A stretch of DNA of 64,000 nt from Sphingomonas sp. BK235 (lineage in GTDB: Bacteria > Pseudomonadota > Alphaproteobacteria > Sphingomonadales > Sphingomonadaceae), in contig NZ_SLXN01000012.1 in assembly GCF_004345855.1 (NCBI RefSeq), positions 37,822-101,821 of the forward strand. The letters run 5' to 3'. Shown here piece after piece: positions 16,051-23,757 of the stretch. Position numbers and translations under genes: made by a program. Within the stretch, counting starts at the first letter, position 1, and each line of letters begins with the position of its first letter. Below the pieces are notes generated by a model. It did not search any database and was not told the DNA's origin. It saw only the letters and a program-made list of their open reading frames with translations.

Positions 16051-16692
16051 CTAATACCTCGAGTAGGCGGGCGAGCCACCGCCACCGCCGGTGCCGTAGG
16101 TGATCCCGGAGGGGATCTTCTCCACGCCCCAGTAGGAGGTCTTCTCGATCCCGGTCATGTTGGCGAGCCCGGTCTCGCCCGGCCACACCAGCTTGTGGAA
16201 GGCGTCGGACAGGCGGGCACCTGTCTCGGTGTCGTGGAAGCGCTCGAGCGCGGAAACGCACCGCCACTCGACCGTGCGGGTGCTCTTGCCGACGCGGAGA
16301 CGCGCGACGTCCAGCTCGCCGGCGAACACCTGCAGCGGATCCGGGATCAGCTGCCCGGTCGCGCGGTCGACCAAGCCAAGGTAGCCGTTGACCCGACTGC
16401 CCTGGACGTTGGCCTCGGTGAGGTCCTCCACCGCGCTCTCGCCCGGCGGAGCGAAGGTCAACGACCAGTCGGGTGCCTCGTCAGCGACGCCGTCGCGGAT
16501 GTTGCTTGCCGAGACGAGCACGCCGAAGCGCGGATCCTTGCCGACGAACTTTCGGTTGCCCCACAGCAGCTCGCCAGCGCCGACCAGGTGGAACAGCGAA
16601 TAGCCGGGGAGGAACACCTCCACCATCGGGGCGATAGGATCGCGGCCGGCGCGCAGGCGCGCTGCAACTTCAGCTGTCAGCCGGAAACTCAT
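16051..16692 (-). CDS. Tail tip assembly protein
   Basis: ATG 16692 overlaps the preceding stop (ATGA), giving 213 residues. Features include 'VEVFLPGYSLFHLVGAGELLWGN' near the N-terminus and a glycine-rich end ('TYGTGGGGGSPAYSRY'). Order tape measure, this pair, NlpC-like, J-like matches the M-L-K-J region of lambda-like phages, so it probably corresponds to the L-type distal tail protein. Assignment rests on position. Confidence 0.6.
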   Translation of the reverse strand: MSFRLTAEVAARLRAGRDPIAPMVEVFLPGYSLFHLVGAGELLWGNRKFVGKDPRFGVLVSASNIRDGVADEAPDWSLTFAPPGESAVEDLTEANVQGSRVNGYLGLVDRATGQLIPDPLQVFAGELDVARLRVGKSTRTVEWRCVSALERFHDTETGARLSDAFHKLVWPGETGLANMTGIEKTSYWGVEKIPSGITYGTGGGGGSPAYSRY

Positions 16693-17282
16693 GCGCGCTC
16701 CGCGATGATGAAGGAGAGCGGATCGACCCGGCTCGAGACCCACTGCGCGCCAGCGAAGCCGCTCAGCTTGCCCTCGATCTTGGGATCCGCGATCTCGACG
16801 GCGTCGCCATCGACAGTCAGGAAGCGCAGCATCGGCCAGATCGGCAGGGCCGCGGTGCCTGAGCTGCTGACGTTCGCCGGGCCGGCGGTCATGTGGATGT
16901 AGCGCCGGCCGCCGCGGATGATCGAGAGATAGATCCCGCGCGGGAACACCCCGGGCATTGCCATGCCGCGCAGGAAAAGCGTGGTACCGCCCCGATTGGA
17001 ACCGTCGACTACGGCGTTGCCGGCGAGCGCGATCGCCGGACGGTTCGGCTGGTCGATGCTGATCAGGCCGTCGTCGGTCAGGCCCTGCGTCAACGCGGCG
17101 ACCAGGTCGCGCCCAGCCTGGTCCTGCCGCAAGAGCGCGGTGCGAACGTCGGCTGCCCAGCGATCGCCCATGCGCGGGATTGGCAGGCTCTCGCCGCCGA
17201 AGGCGCCTTCCTGCTCACCGCTGAACAGCACCGGGCGTAGGGTCAGGCCGGCGATGCGCTGGCGCGGAATGACGACGCTCAC
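16689..17282 (-). CDS. Distal tail/minor tail protein
   Basis: The product has 197 residues, predominantly beta, and starts 'MSVVIPRQRIAGLTLRPVLFSGEQEG'. Its ATG overlaps the tape measure stop and its stop overlaps the next start, so the three are translationally coupled. It has the place of the lambda M-type protein that follows the tape measure. No enzymatic motif seen. Confidence 0.6.
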   Translation of the reverse strand: MSVVIPRQRIAGLTLRPVLFSGEQEGAFGGESLPIPRMGDRWAADVRTALLRQDQAGRDLVAALTQGLTDDGLISIDQPNRPAIALAGNAVVDGSNRGGTTLFLRGMAMPGVFPRGIYLSIIRGGRRYIHMTAGPANVSSSGTAALPIWPMLRFLTVDGDAVEIADPKIEGKLSGFAGAQWVSSRVDPLSFIIAERA

Positions 17283-19750
17283 CAGCGGCGGCCCAGGCTG
17301 CGCGACGACGTAGCAATGTTACTCGCCTCCGCCATCGCCGATCCCGCGACCGCGCCGCGTACCGCGCTCGCGTCGCCGATCGCGTTCATCTCGGCGAGCA
17401 GCTGCTCGGTCACGACGGCGCCGCGCAGGTCGAAGTGGAAGGATGCGCCGCCGCGGCGATCGTCGTTTGCAGCGCGCCGCGTCTCGCCGGCCGGCGACAC
17501 GCGCGTGCCGCGCGGCAGCCAGGCGCGCTCGGGACCATGCTCGCCGAGCAGCGCCGCGCCGCCTTGCCAATATTCGGTGCCCGACGCGAGCTTCGGGATG
17601 CTGGCGAAGACCGGTCCCAGGCTCGACTGGGTGCTCGCCGCGGTGATGCCAGGCGTGATCGAGGCCGCGCCGCCGCCCCTGCCACCGATCAGGCCAAGGA
17701 TCCCGCCGAGGATCCCGCCGGCGCCACTGCCGTCCTTGCCCGCAGTCCACTTCGCGAGCAGCTCGGCGAGCGTGCGCATGCCCATGTCGCGGAACAGGTC
17801 CCAGATAGTGCCGGTGCCGTTGGTGAAGACGGACTGGTAGAAGCTGGCGAGCGACTGGATCCGCTGCTTGCCCAGCTCGAGCCGGCGCTGCTCGATCTCG
17901 CGCTCGGCATTGTCGTTGGCTGCGATCTCCTGGCCGGTGGCGATGCGCGGGCTCAGCGGCTCGCGATCGAAGCCGAGGATCTGCGCGGCCTTGTTGTTGA
18001 AGTCGTCGGAGCGCGCCTTCATGACGCCGAGCACGTCGACGTCGCGGGCGCCGGCCGAGATCTTCGTCAGCAGCTCCAGCTCCTCGCGGGTGCGCTTGGC
18101 CGCATCGTTGAACTCGTCGAGCGACAGCTTTCCCTTGGTCCAGGCGACGTGGAAGTGATCGCTGTGTCCGCGATCGCCCGGCCCGAGCAGCTCGACGATA
18201 TCGATCCCGCGGCTCTCGAAGATCTGCCGCACGTCCGCCTTGGTCATCGACGCCATGCCGCCGGCGGGCACGAAGTCGACCGCCTGGTTCTTGTAGTGGT
18301 AGCTGTTCTTGACGTGCTTGCCGCCGGTCGTGCTGGTGACGTGGACGCCCGGCAGCGCCTCGCGCAGCATCTTCGCGACCGTGTTGCTGGTGACCGTCTC
18401 GGTGTCCGCGCGCGCGCGACCGAGCGCACGCTCCGCGGCCTCCGCCTTCTTGATTCGCTCCAGCTCCTCGTCGCGGGTGGCCAGGAGCTGCCGCTGCCGG
18501 GCGACCAGGCGCCCGCCGGTAAGCGTCTCCATCGCTTTCTCGAGATCCCGCTGATAGGCCGCCTCGGCGCGCCCCTGCGGCGTGGCGCTCGCGTCGACCT
18601 TCATGCCGACCAGGCGGTTGAAGCCGAGCTGAAAGCCTTTCTCGAGGCGCTCGATCTCGGAGGCGTTCGTCTTGAGCGCGGCGGTCAGCTCGTCGATCTT
18701 GCCCTGCTGCATCTGCGCGGTCACGCCGGCGACGCCGCTCATCAGCCCGGGCGCGGTACCGCCGGCGTTGGCCTGCGTGGTTTGCGCGGCGGCCAGGCGC
18801 GCGCGCGCCGCGGTCAGCTCGGCCTCGGTGCGCTTGCGCGTCGCCATGGTGGCGTCCAGCTCGAGCTTGATGCTGGCGACGTCGATCGCCTGCTTGCGCT
18901 CGGCAGTCTGCAGCGCCTTGCCCTGCGCGTCGGCGAGGTCGAGGATGGCCTTGCGGTGCTCCTGCGCCGCCTCCTTCGCCTTCTTCGACGCCTCACTCTC
19001 CTCCCACAGCTTGGAGACGAATGGACCGAGCACTATGGCGGCGACCTGGATGGCGACGCCCCATGGCCCCATCATGAAGCGCGCGAAGTTGCCGACGGCG
19101 CCCTGCGCATACTGGAGCTGGCCGACGAGCTGTCCGCCCTGCACCACGAAGGCGTTGATGGCGTTGCCACCCATGCTGACCTGGGTGAAGAAGTCCTGGA
19201 TCTGTGGCGCCGCGGCGGCGAACGACGAGCCCGCCTTCTTGCCGGCCTTGCTACCGGCGTCGCCGATGCCGTTGAGCCCCTGATGTGCGCGCCAGGCCGC
19301 CTTCGCGTAATCGTCGAGGGACAGCACGCCGGCGGACATGAGCGTGCGCGCCTCGCGGATCTCGGCATCGAAGCGCTTCTGCGCCGCGTAGAGCGGGTCG
19401 ATCGCGACGCGCAGCGCCTCGGCGCGGCGCTCCATCTTGTCGAACGCGGCGGTGAAGACGGCGGCGCTCGCCTCGGCTTCCTTGCCGACGGTGTCGCGGA
19501 TGCCGACGTTCATGTCGAGCTTGCTCGGGTTCAGGCCCGGCATCAGCGTCTCGAGCCTGCGCAGCGACTGCTGGTACTTCGCCGCCTTGGCCTCGGCGGT
19601 GTCGAACGCCGCCTCCATGTCGCGGCCGGCGCGCTGGGTGACCTTCGCCACCCGGTCCATCTCGGTGTTGCCGGTGCGCCCGATCTCCTTGAGATCCGCG
19701 ACCACCTGGTCCTTACCCTGAGTGCCGAGACGGATGCCGACGCTACGCAT
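17279..19750 (-). CDS. Tail tape measure protein with embedded M15-like peptidase domain
   Basis: The protein has 823 residues. Residues 1-180 and 280-450 are long helical and coiled-coil stretches; about 190-270 contain hydrophobic segments ('VQGGQLVGQLQYAQGAVG', 'VAIQVAAIVLGPFV') typical of tape measures. Around 480-540, 'SYHYKNQAVDF' and 'HSDHFHVAW' supply the His, Asp and His zinc ligands of M15/LAS-type D-Ala-D-Ala peptidases. The tape measure sets tail length and is ejected first, so the peptidase would open the peptidoglycan locally at DNA entry. Start overlaps the end of the T frame by eight bases. Confidence 0.88.
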   Translation of the reverse strand: MRSVGIRLGTQGKDQVVADLKEIGRTGNTEMDRVAKVTQRAGRDMEAAFDTAEAKAAKYQQSLRRLETLMPGLNPSKLDMNVGIRDTVGKEAEASAAVFTAAFDKMERRAEALRVAIDPLYAAQKRFDAEIREARTLMSAGVLSLDDYAKAAWRAHQGLNGIGDAGSKAGKKAGSSFAAAAPQIQDFFTQVSMGGNAINAFVVQGGQLVGQLQYAQGAVGNFARFMMGPWGVAIQVAAIVLGPFVSKLWEESEASKKAKEAAQEHRKAILDLADAQGKALQTAERKQAIDVASIKLELDATMATRKRTEAELTAARARLAAAQTTQANAGGTAPGLMSGVAGVTAQMQQGKIDELTAALKTNASEIERLEKGFQLGFNRLVGMKVDASATPQGRAEAAYQRDLEKAMETLTGGRLVARQRQLLATRDEELERIKKAEAAERALGRARADTETVTSNTVAKMLREALPGVHVTSTTGGKHVKNSYHYKNQAVDFVPAGGMASMTKADVRQIFESRGIDIVELLGPGDRGHSDHFHVAWTKGKLSLDEFNDAAKRTREELELLTKISAGARDVDVLGVMKARSDDFNNKAAQILGFDREPLSPRIATGQEIAANDNAEREIEQRRLELGKQRIQSLASFYQSVFTNGTGTIWDLFRDMGMRTLAELLAKWTAGKDGSGAGGILGGILGLIGGRGGGAASITPGITAASTQSSLGPVFASIPKLASGTEYWQGGAALLGEHGPERAWLPRGTRVSPAGETRRAANDDRRGGASFHFDLRGAVVTEQLLAEMNAIGDASAVRGAVAGSAMAEASNIATSSRSLGRRW

Positions 19751-20548
19751 GATCGTCGCCCTCCGGCTCGGTGCCCGGCTCCTCGCCGGTCAGGTTGTCG
19801 ATGATGATCGGCTCGACGCGCGGCAGCACGTCGGCGAGCAGCTGCAGGTCGGCGCCGAGGTTGCGCCCGAAGGTCATGATCGCGCCGAAGTCGAGCCCGA
19901 TCGGCGTGCCGGTGCCCGCGGTGCGGATCTGCCGGTCACACGAGGTCAGGACGCGCCAGACGTCCTCTTCCGCTTCGCTCTGGGGCTCGTCGACGACGTA
20001 GGCGCACGGCGCGCAGCGGCGCCCCTGGGCGGCCTCGCATGAGAGGTGGCAGAATCGCTGCCCCGCGTCGCCGCCTCCCCAATGCCACTCGGCGAGGCGG
20101 CTGAGCCGTTTCCCGGCTCGGCCCGCTGTCGCTCGCGCATGACGAACGGGGTGATGTACGCCTCCTCGAAGGCGTCGACCGCGATCGGATCGGAGAGCAC
20201 CAGCGCCAGGTTCTCGGGCGAGAAGGGCAGCAGGTCGAAGACGGGATCGCCCTCGATCAGCAGCGGCTCGCCGGCGTCGTCGACCGCAGCGACGAAGACG
20301 TCGCGCCAGTCCTTCACGCCCTCCATGATCAGAGCGCGGGTCATGGCGTCGCCCATCTCCTCGATCATGTCGATCGCGGACATGGGCTCGGCACCTTCGA
20401 GCGTCTCGGCCAGCTCGGCCTGCGACGCCTCGCGCGCGGCGCGGCGCGCGCGGATCAGCATGGTGCGCGTGATCGGCTCGAAGAATACCTCGGCGCCCAT
20501 GACAGGCGTCCAGACGGGCGCCGGCGCGGCTCGGTTCGCGATCAGCAT
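19743..20548 (-). CDS. GT tail assembly chaperone fusion made by -1 frameshift
   Basis: Read from ATG 20548 to the slippery heptamer at 20114-20108, then one base back into a frame that stays open for 124 codons to TAG at 19745-19743. The T part has no start codon near its beginning. It begins GKRLSRLAEWHWGGG, contains a Cys/His-rich patch ('CHLSCEAAQGRRCAPC') and ends in an acidic tail 'GEEPGTEPEGDD'. In lambda, G and GT bind the tape measure and bring tail tube subunits to it. Position between tail tube and tape measure matches exactly. Confidence 0.82.
19946..20548 (-). CDS. G-type tail assembly chaperone (unshifted product)
   Basis: ATG 20548 shares a base with the tail tube gene's stop (TGATG). 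About 145 residues precede the slippery site: acidic and helical, with 'QAELAETLEGAEPMSAIDMIEEMGD' broken into helices. Without a shift the frame continues about 55 residues of Ser/Arg-rich low-complexity sequence to 19946. This contrasts with lambda, where G stops soon after the slip, and suggests the unshifted tail is tolerated rather than selected. Confidence 0.75.
   Translation of the reverse strand: MLIANRAAPAPVWTPVMGAEVFFEPITRTMLIRARRAAREASQAELAETLEGAEPMSAIDMIEEMGDAMTRALIMEGVKDWRDVFVAAVDDAGEPLLIEGDPVFDLLPFSPENLALVLSDPIAVDAFEEAYITPFVMRERQRAEPGNGSAASPSGIGEAATRGSDSATSHARPPRGAAARRAPTSSTSPRAKRKRTSGAS
20070..20114 (-). promoter_or_regulatory. Programmed -1 ribosomal frameshift signal
   Basis: On the minus strand G_GGA_AAC (20114-20108) is a canonical X_XXY_YYZ heptamer in the zero frame CCG GGA AAC. 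Six bases later GCCGCCTC (20101-20094) pairs perfectly with GAGGCGGC (20077-20070) around a 16-base loop, a well-spaced stimulatory hairpin. Both parts and the open -1 frame occur exactly where lambda-like phages shift. Confidence 0.85.
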
Positions 20549-21534
20549 CAGGCGTAGCTCGCCACGTCGTTCTTGAGCGTCACGACGACCGTGTTGCTCG
20601 CGCCCGGCTTGGAGCTCTGCCAGTTGTAGGACGCCTGGATGGCGCCCGGCCCCTGGATCGGGTTCTTCGCGCGCGGCAGGAACACGCGGCCGACGGTGAA
20701 GAGCAGCTCGTGATTGCCGACCTTCCAGCCGAAGACCAGCTCGATCGGCGTGGGCGGGCTCGAGGTCGCCGCGTTGAGGAGCGTGCGATCCTTGAACTTG
20801 ATCGTGACCGAGCCCGTCATGGTGGCCATGGCGGGGTCGCTGTCCTCGATCCGGCCGTCGGGCTGGATGGTCTCGACCTTCTCGAGGTTGTTCGAGAAGG
20901 TGAAGTCGGCGCTGACGACCGCGCCCAGGACCGCGCCATCCTTGCGGATGTAGCCGGTCGCCTGCGGGAAGCGGGTGGTGGCCAGCTCCTCCGGGTTGGC
21001 CGCGCCGACGGTCAGGTTGGTCGGGTCGGTCTCGCCGATGCAGATGAGGCTGCACGTCGCGTTGAGCAGGCCGCCACGTGCCATGGAGATCCGCAGCTGG
21101 TTGCCGCGCGCGCCGCGATGCACCGAAAAGTTGGGCACCTCGGGCGAGCCGATCTCGATCGACATCGAGGGCAGCGTCTGTGCGCCCGAGCGGAAGACGT
21201 GGGTGAACACGTCCGCGCCGTTGAGCTGGACGGGACCGGCGGTGGTGGGATCGCCGAAGAACAGCTTGAGGAAGCGCGCAAAGTTGCGCACGTCGACCGG
21301 CACGACGATGTCGCCGTCGTTGGTCGCGACGTCCGGCGTCGGGTCCGAGGCCTCGCGGCCCTGACCGAGCAGATCGCTCTCGATGAGGCCGCGCTCTTCG
21401 CCCAGGCCATGCGACACGAAGGGCACGCGGAACCAGTCGGCGTCAGCGGCCGGCACGATGCCGGCCGTCGCCTCGAAAGCGCCGACGGCGCGCGCGTTTG
21501 CCCCGCGCGCGCGGGTGGTCGGGGTAAGAGCCAT
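20548..21534 (-). CDS. Major tail tube protein
   Basis: The product has 328 residues from ATG 21534. It is beta-rich: 'FRVPFVSHGLGEERG', 'DIVVPVDVRNFARFLKLFFGDP', 'FTHVFRSGAQTLPSMSIEIGSP' and 'GYIRKDGAVLGAVVSADFTFSNN' recall the tail tube family that includes TIGR02241/DUF2313-like and phage tail tube proteins. It directly precedes the G/GT chaperones and tape measure, the conserved place for the tube gene in long-tailed phages. High expression is expected. Confidence 0.75.
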   Translation of the reverse strand: MALTPTTRARGANARAVGAFEATAGIVPAADADWFRVPFVSHGLGEERGLIESDLLGQGREASDPTPDVATNDGDIVVPVDVRNFARFLKLFFGDPTTAGPVQLNGADVFTHVFRSGAQTLPSMSIEIGSPEVPNFSVHRGARGNQLRISMARGGLLNATCSLICIGETDPTNLTVGAANPEELATTRFPQATGYIRKDGAVLGAVVSADFTFSNNLEKVETIQPDGRIEDSDPAMATMTGSVTIKFKDRTLLNAATSSPPTPIELVFGWKVGNHELLFTVGRVFLPRAKNPIQGPGAIQASYNWQSSKPGASNTVVVTLKNDVASYA

Positions 21535-21551
21535 GCGGCGTCTCCTTGGGA

Positions 21552-21974
21552 TCAGGTCAGGGGGGAAGAAGTGGCGTAGATCGCGACCAGGCTGAGCCCG
21601 GCGCCGCGCACGCCCGCTGCGTTCTCCGCGCGGACGTTCTGGGTGGCAGGCGCTTCGGCCTCGAGCCACTCGCACAGCCCGCCGAGCTGCCGATCGGAGT
21701 CGATCGCGCCGTCCAGCGCCTCGAGCGCGGCGTCGAGCGTGTCCTCGTCGGACATGAGGATCTCGAGCGGGATCCGGTGCGTCCAGTTGTAGGTAAGCGG
21801 GCTCAGGTCGATCGAGGGCTCACCCGGGTCGCCGGCGCGGACGATCGCGCGGCCGCCAGCACGAACGCGCGTAGGCAGGTCCTCCCGCTCGTCTAGCCCC
21901 ACGACCTCGGCTGCGGGCAGCGCCGTCGCCACGAGCGCGATAACGGCGCGCAGCACCTCGAGGCGGCGGCTCAT
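21552..21974 (-). CDS. Tail terminator-like protein
   Basis: The product has 140 residues, starting 'MSRRLEVLRAVIALVATALPAAEV' and followed by beta strands ('RVRAGGRAIVRAGDPGEP', 'THRIPLEILM'). Start overlaps the upstream stop by four bases. Small alpha/beta proteins at this place, just before the tube gene, are tail terminators (lambda U, HK97 gp10). Identification is by position, size and the helix-then-strands pattern. Confidence 0.6.
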   Translation of the reverse strand: MSRRLEVLRAVIALVATALPAAEVVGLDEREDLPTRVRAGGRAIVRAGDPGEPSIDLSPLTYNWTHRIPLEILMSDEDTLDAALEALDGAIDSDRQLGGLCEWLEAEAPATQNVRAENAAGVRGAGLSLVAIYATSSPLT

Positions 21975-22663
21975 GCTTGCGGCAGCCTGGCGTCAAGCGC
22001 CTGCTCGAAGCGCGCTACCCAGCGGCCGGCGCTGGCATCCAGGTCGAAGAGCTTCGGCATGGTAACGCTCCGGGTGAGCACGAACATGAGGGTGAGCTTC
22101 GGCTCGCGACCCGCGGCGACCCGCCGGCGCGTCGCGGCGCGCACGTTGCTGCCGCCGCGGCGCGCGCGGCCGGCGACCAGATCCATGAAGGCGAGCAGAC
22201 GCCCGGCACGGCCGCGGCGCATGACAAAGTCGGTGTTGAACCGGCTTTCGCACTCCTCCGGCGTGATCGCGCCCGAAGCGAGGCGCTGGGGGCGCTGACC
22301 GTTGCCGCGGATCCGTCCGCTCCTCGTCCGCGCCCGGGGCACGTTCGCGGTGGGGATCCAGAGGAACTGCGCGCCGCCTATCGGCCGGATGGTGGCGCCG
22401 CGGGTGAAGGCGTCCATGATGTCGGGCGCGCGCGACCAGACCAACCCGGCGGGATTGATGCTGTTCTTCTCGCCGTCGGGATAGGCCCGCGCGGTCCAGG
22501 TGTCCGGCATGCGATCGCCGAGACCAACCGAGCGGGTCTGGTCGCGCAGCTCGTCGCGCGTGCTGAGCGCGGTCACGAACATCGCCTCGGTCGCCGCTCG
22601 CGCGATATCGCCCTCGATCCCGTCGACCAGCTTCATGAAGTCGTCGAACGAGGCGGAGAGCAT
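21971..22663 (-). CDS. Minor tail/head-tail connector protein (DUF6441-like)
   Basis: The product has 230 residues. The N-terminal helix ('FDDFMKLVDGIEGDIARAATEAMFVTAL') followed by 'ARAYPDGEKNSINPAGLVWSRAPDIMDAFTRGATIRP' resembles phage proteins grouped as DUF6441, related to HK97 gp10/lambda Z type. The C-terminal third is very arginine-rich. It lies between joining and terminator genes, consistent with tail completion. Confidence 0.65.
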   Translation of the reverse strand: MLSASFDDFMKLVDGIEGDIARAATEAMFVTALSTRDELRDQTRSVGLGDRMPDTWTARAYPDGEKNSINPAGLVWSRAPDIMDAFTRGATIRPIGGAQFLWIPTANVPRARTRSGRIRGNGQRPQRLASGAITPEECESRFNTDFVMRRGRAGRLLAFMDLVAGRARRGGSNVRAATRRRVAAGREPKLTLMFVLTRSVTMPKLFDLDASAGRWVARFEQALDARLPQA

Positions 22664-22986
22664 CAGATCTCAGAGCCCCCGATTTTCCAGCTCAGCCCTT
22701 CAAGGTCGAGCATCGCGTCGCCGAGCAGCCGGAACGACGTGCCTGCGATGATCAGCGTATCGCCGTGCCGCGGCTCGGCGACGTCGGCGCGTTGAATCTC
22801 GAAAACGTTGGTGCCCTCGATCGTGCGCGTCTCTGCGAGGTTGGCTTCGCTGTCCGGCTGGCCGCGAATGACGCGGATCGAGCCCGGCAGCGGCGCCGCG
22901 GCACCGCGCGGCTGGTACTGCGCCTCGACCGATCCCGGCCCCCGATAGAACACGCCCAGGGAGGCCGAGAACGGATCGAACATCAC
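22663..22986 (-). CDS. Head-tail joining protein
   Basis: The product has 107 residues, mostly beta, with 'IRVIRGQPDSEANLAETRTIEGTNVFEIQRADV' in the middle and 'GDTLIIAGTSFRLLGD' after it. This resembles the small beta-barrel stopper proteins (FII-like) that seal the portal exit. It follows the capsid-side genes and precedes the DUF6441-like gene. Stop and start overlap neighbours by one to four bases. Confidence 0.62.
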   Translation of the reverse strand: MMFDPFSASLGVFYRGPGSVEAQYQPRGAAAPLPGSIRVIRGQPDSEANLAETRTIEGTNVFEIQRADVAEPRHGDTLIIAGTSFRLLGDAMLDLEGLSWKIGGSEI

Positions 22987-23294
22987 GCGGCGTCGCGGTG
23001 CGCGCGGATCTTGGCGGCGACGTCGGCCTTGGAGCGCGCATCACCGATATCGACGCCCTCGGCCGCGGCGACCTTCTTCAGATCGTCGAGTTTCAGACCG
23101 TCGAGATCGTCGCTGTCGTTGGCATCCGCGTCTTCCTCGTCATCGGCCAGCTCCTCGGCGAGGTCGGCCGCGACCATGTCGGCGGCGCGCGGTGCCGTCA
23201 TCTCGAGCTTCTCGTCGCCGACCCGGACCACGGTGTCGACGGGAACGAAGCCGCCGCCATTGAGGTAGGCGGCGGTCAGGAGGAGGATCTTCAT
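22983..23294 (-). CDS. Small head protein with HeH/SAP-like C-terminal motif
   Basis: ATG 23294 gives 103 residues. N-terminal beta strands ('MKILLLTAAYLNGGGFVPVDTVVRVG') lead to a highly acidic linker ('EELADDEEDADANDSDD') and a C-terminal helix-extended-loop-helix motif ('GLKLDDLKKVAAAEGVDIG', 'SKADVAAKIRAHR'), as in SAP or LEM-like domains often found at the end of phage head completion proteins. It could act like the FI or gp6 connectors, or bind DNA during packaging. Confidence 0.6.
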   Translation of the reverse strand: MKILLLTAAYLNGGGFVPVDTVVRVGDEKLEMTAPRAADMVAADLAEELADDEEDADANDSDDLDGLKLDDLKKVAAAEGVDIGDARSKADVAAKIRAHRDAA

Positions 23295-23354
23295 TGTGGT
23301 AGGTTCCTCGCTGTCGGCCGCCGGATGGCGCACCGATGCAGATGTGGGGGCGGC

Positions 23355-23681
23355 TTAGAAGCTGCCGTTGAGGCGGACGTTCGCCGTGGTGGCGCCCGCG
23401 GCGCGCGCGGCGGTGAACACGCCGATCAGCGTGTTGCCGGCCGCCGTGGCGGTCACGACCTTGGCCGTGTTGTCCCAATAGGCGCGCGCGCCTTCGGCGG
23501 CCGCGCCGGCGTCCTTTGCCAGGTCGTAGCAGCCGACCAGCTCGAACACGCCGCGGGCGCCGATCGCGAGGGCCGACTTGGCGACACCGAAGGTGGCGCC
23601 GATGAGCGCGCCGGCGCCGGCGGCGACGGCATAGGGCGCGGTGAGGGTGAGCGAGTCACCCTTGGCGGTGAAATTACGCAT
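23355..23681 (-). CDS. Capsid decoration/cement protein (DUF2190 family)
   Basis: The product has 108 residues: 'KGDSLTLTAPYAVAAGAGALIGATFGVAKSAL' then 'GARGVFELVGCYDLAKD' and 'GVFTAARAAGATTANVRLNGSF' at the end. This is the glycine/alanine-rich beta pattern of DUF2190 proteins, which trim phage capsids and stabilise them after expansion. Located right after the capsid gene in transcription order. Confidence 0.8.
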   Translation of the reverse strand: MRNFTAKGDSLTLTAPYAVAAGAGALIGATFGVAKSALAIGARGVFELVGCYDLAKDAGAAAEGARAYWDNTAKVVTATAAGNTLIGVFTAARAAGATTANVRLNGSF

Positions 23682-23757
23682 CGTGGGGATCTCCCGAAAC
23701 GGCGCGGGCGGCTCGAGGCCGCCCGCGTCACGTCATGGCTGTTGGGGAAGGAGCGAC

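Noticed and set aside
17435..19804. Rightward 789-codon frame opposite the tape measure gene
   Set aside because: Same reasoning: mirror of a coiled-coil gene, no start signal, no recognisable sequence.
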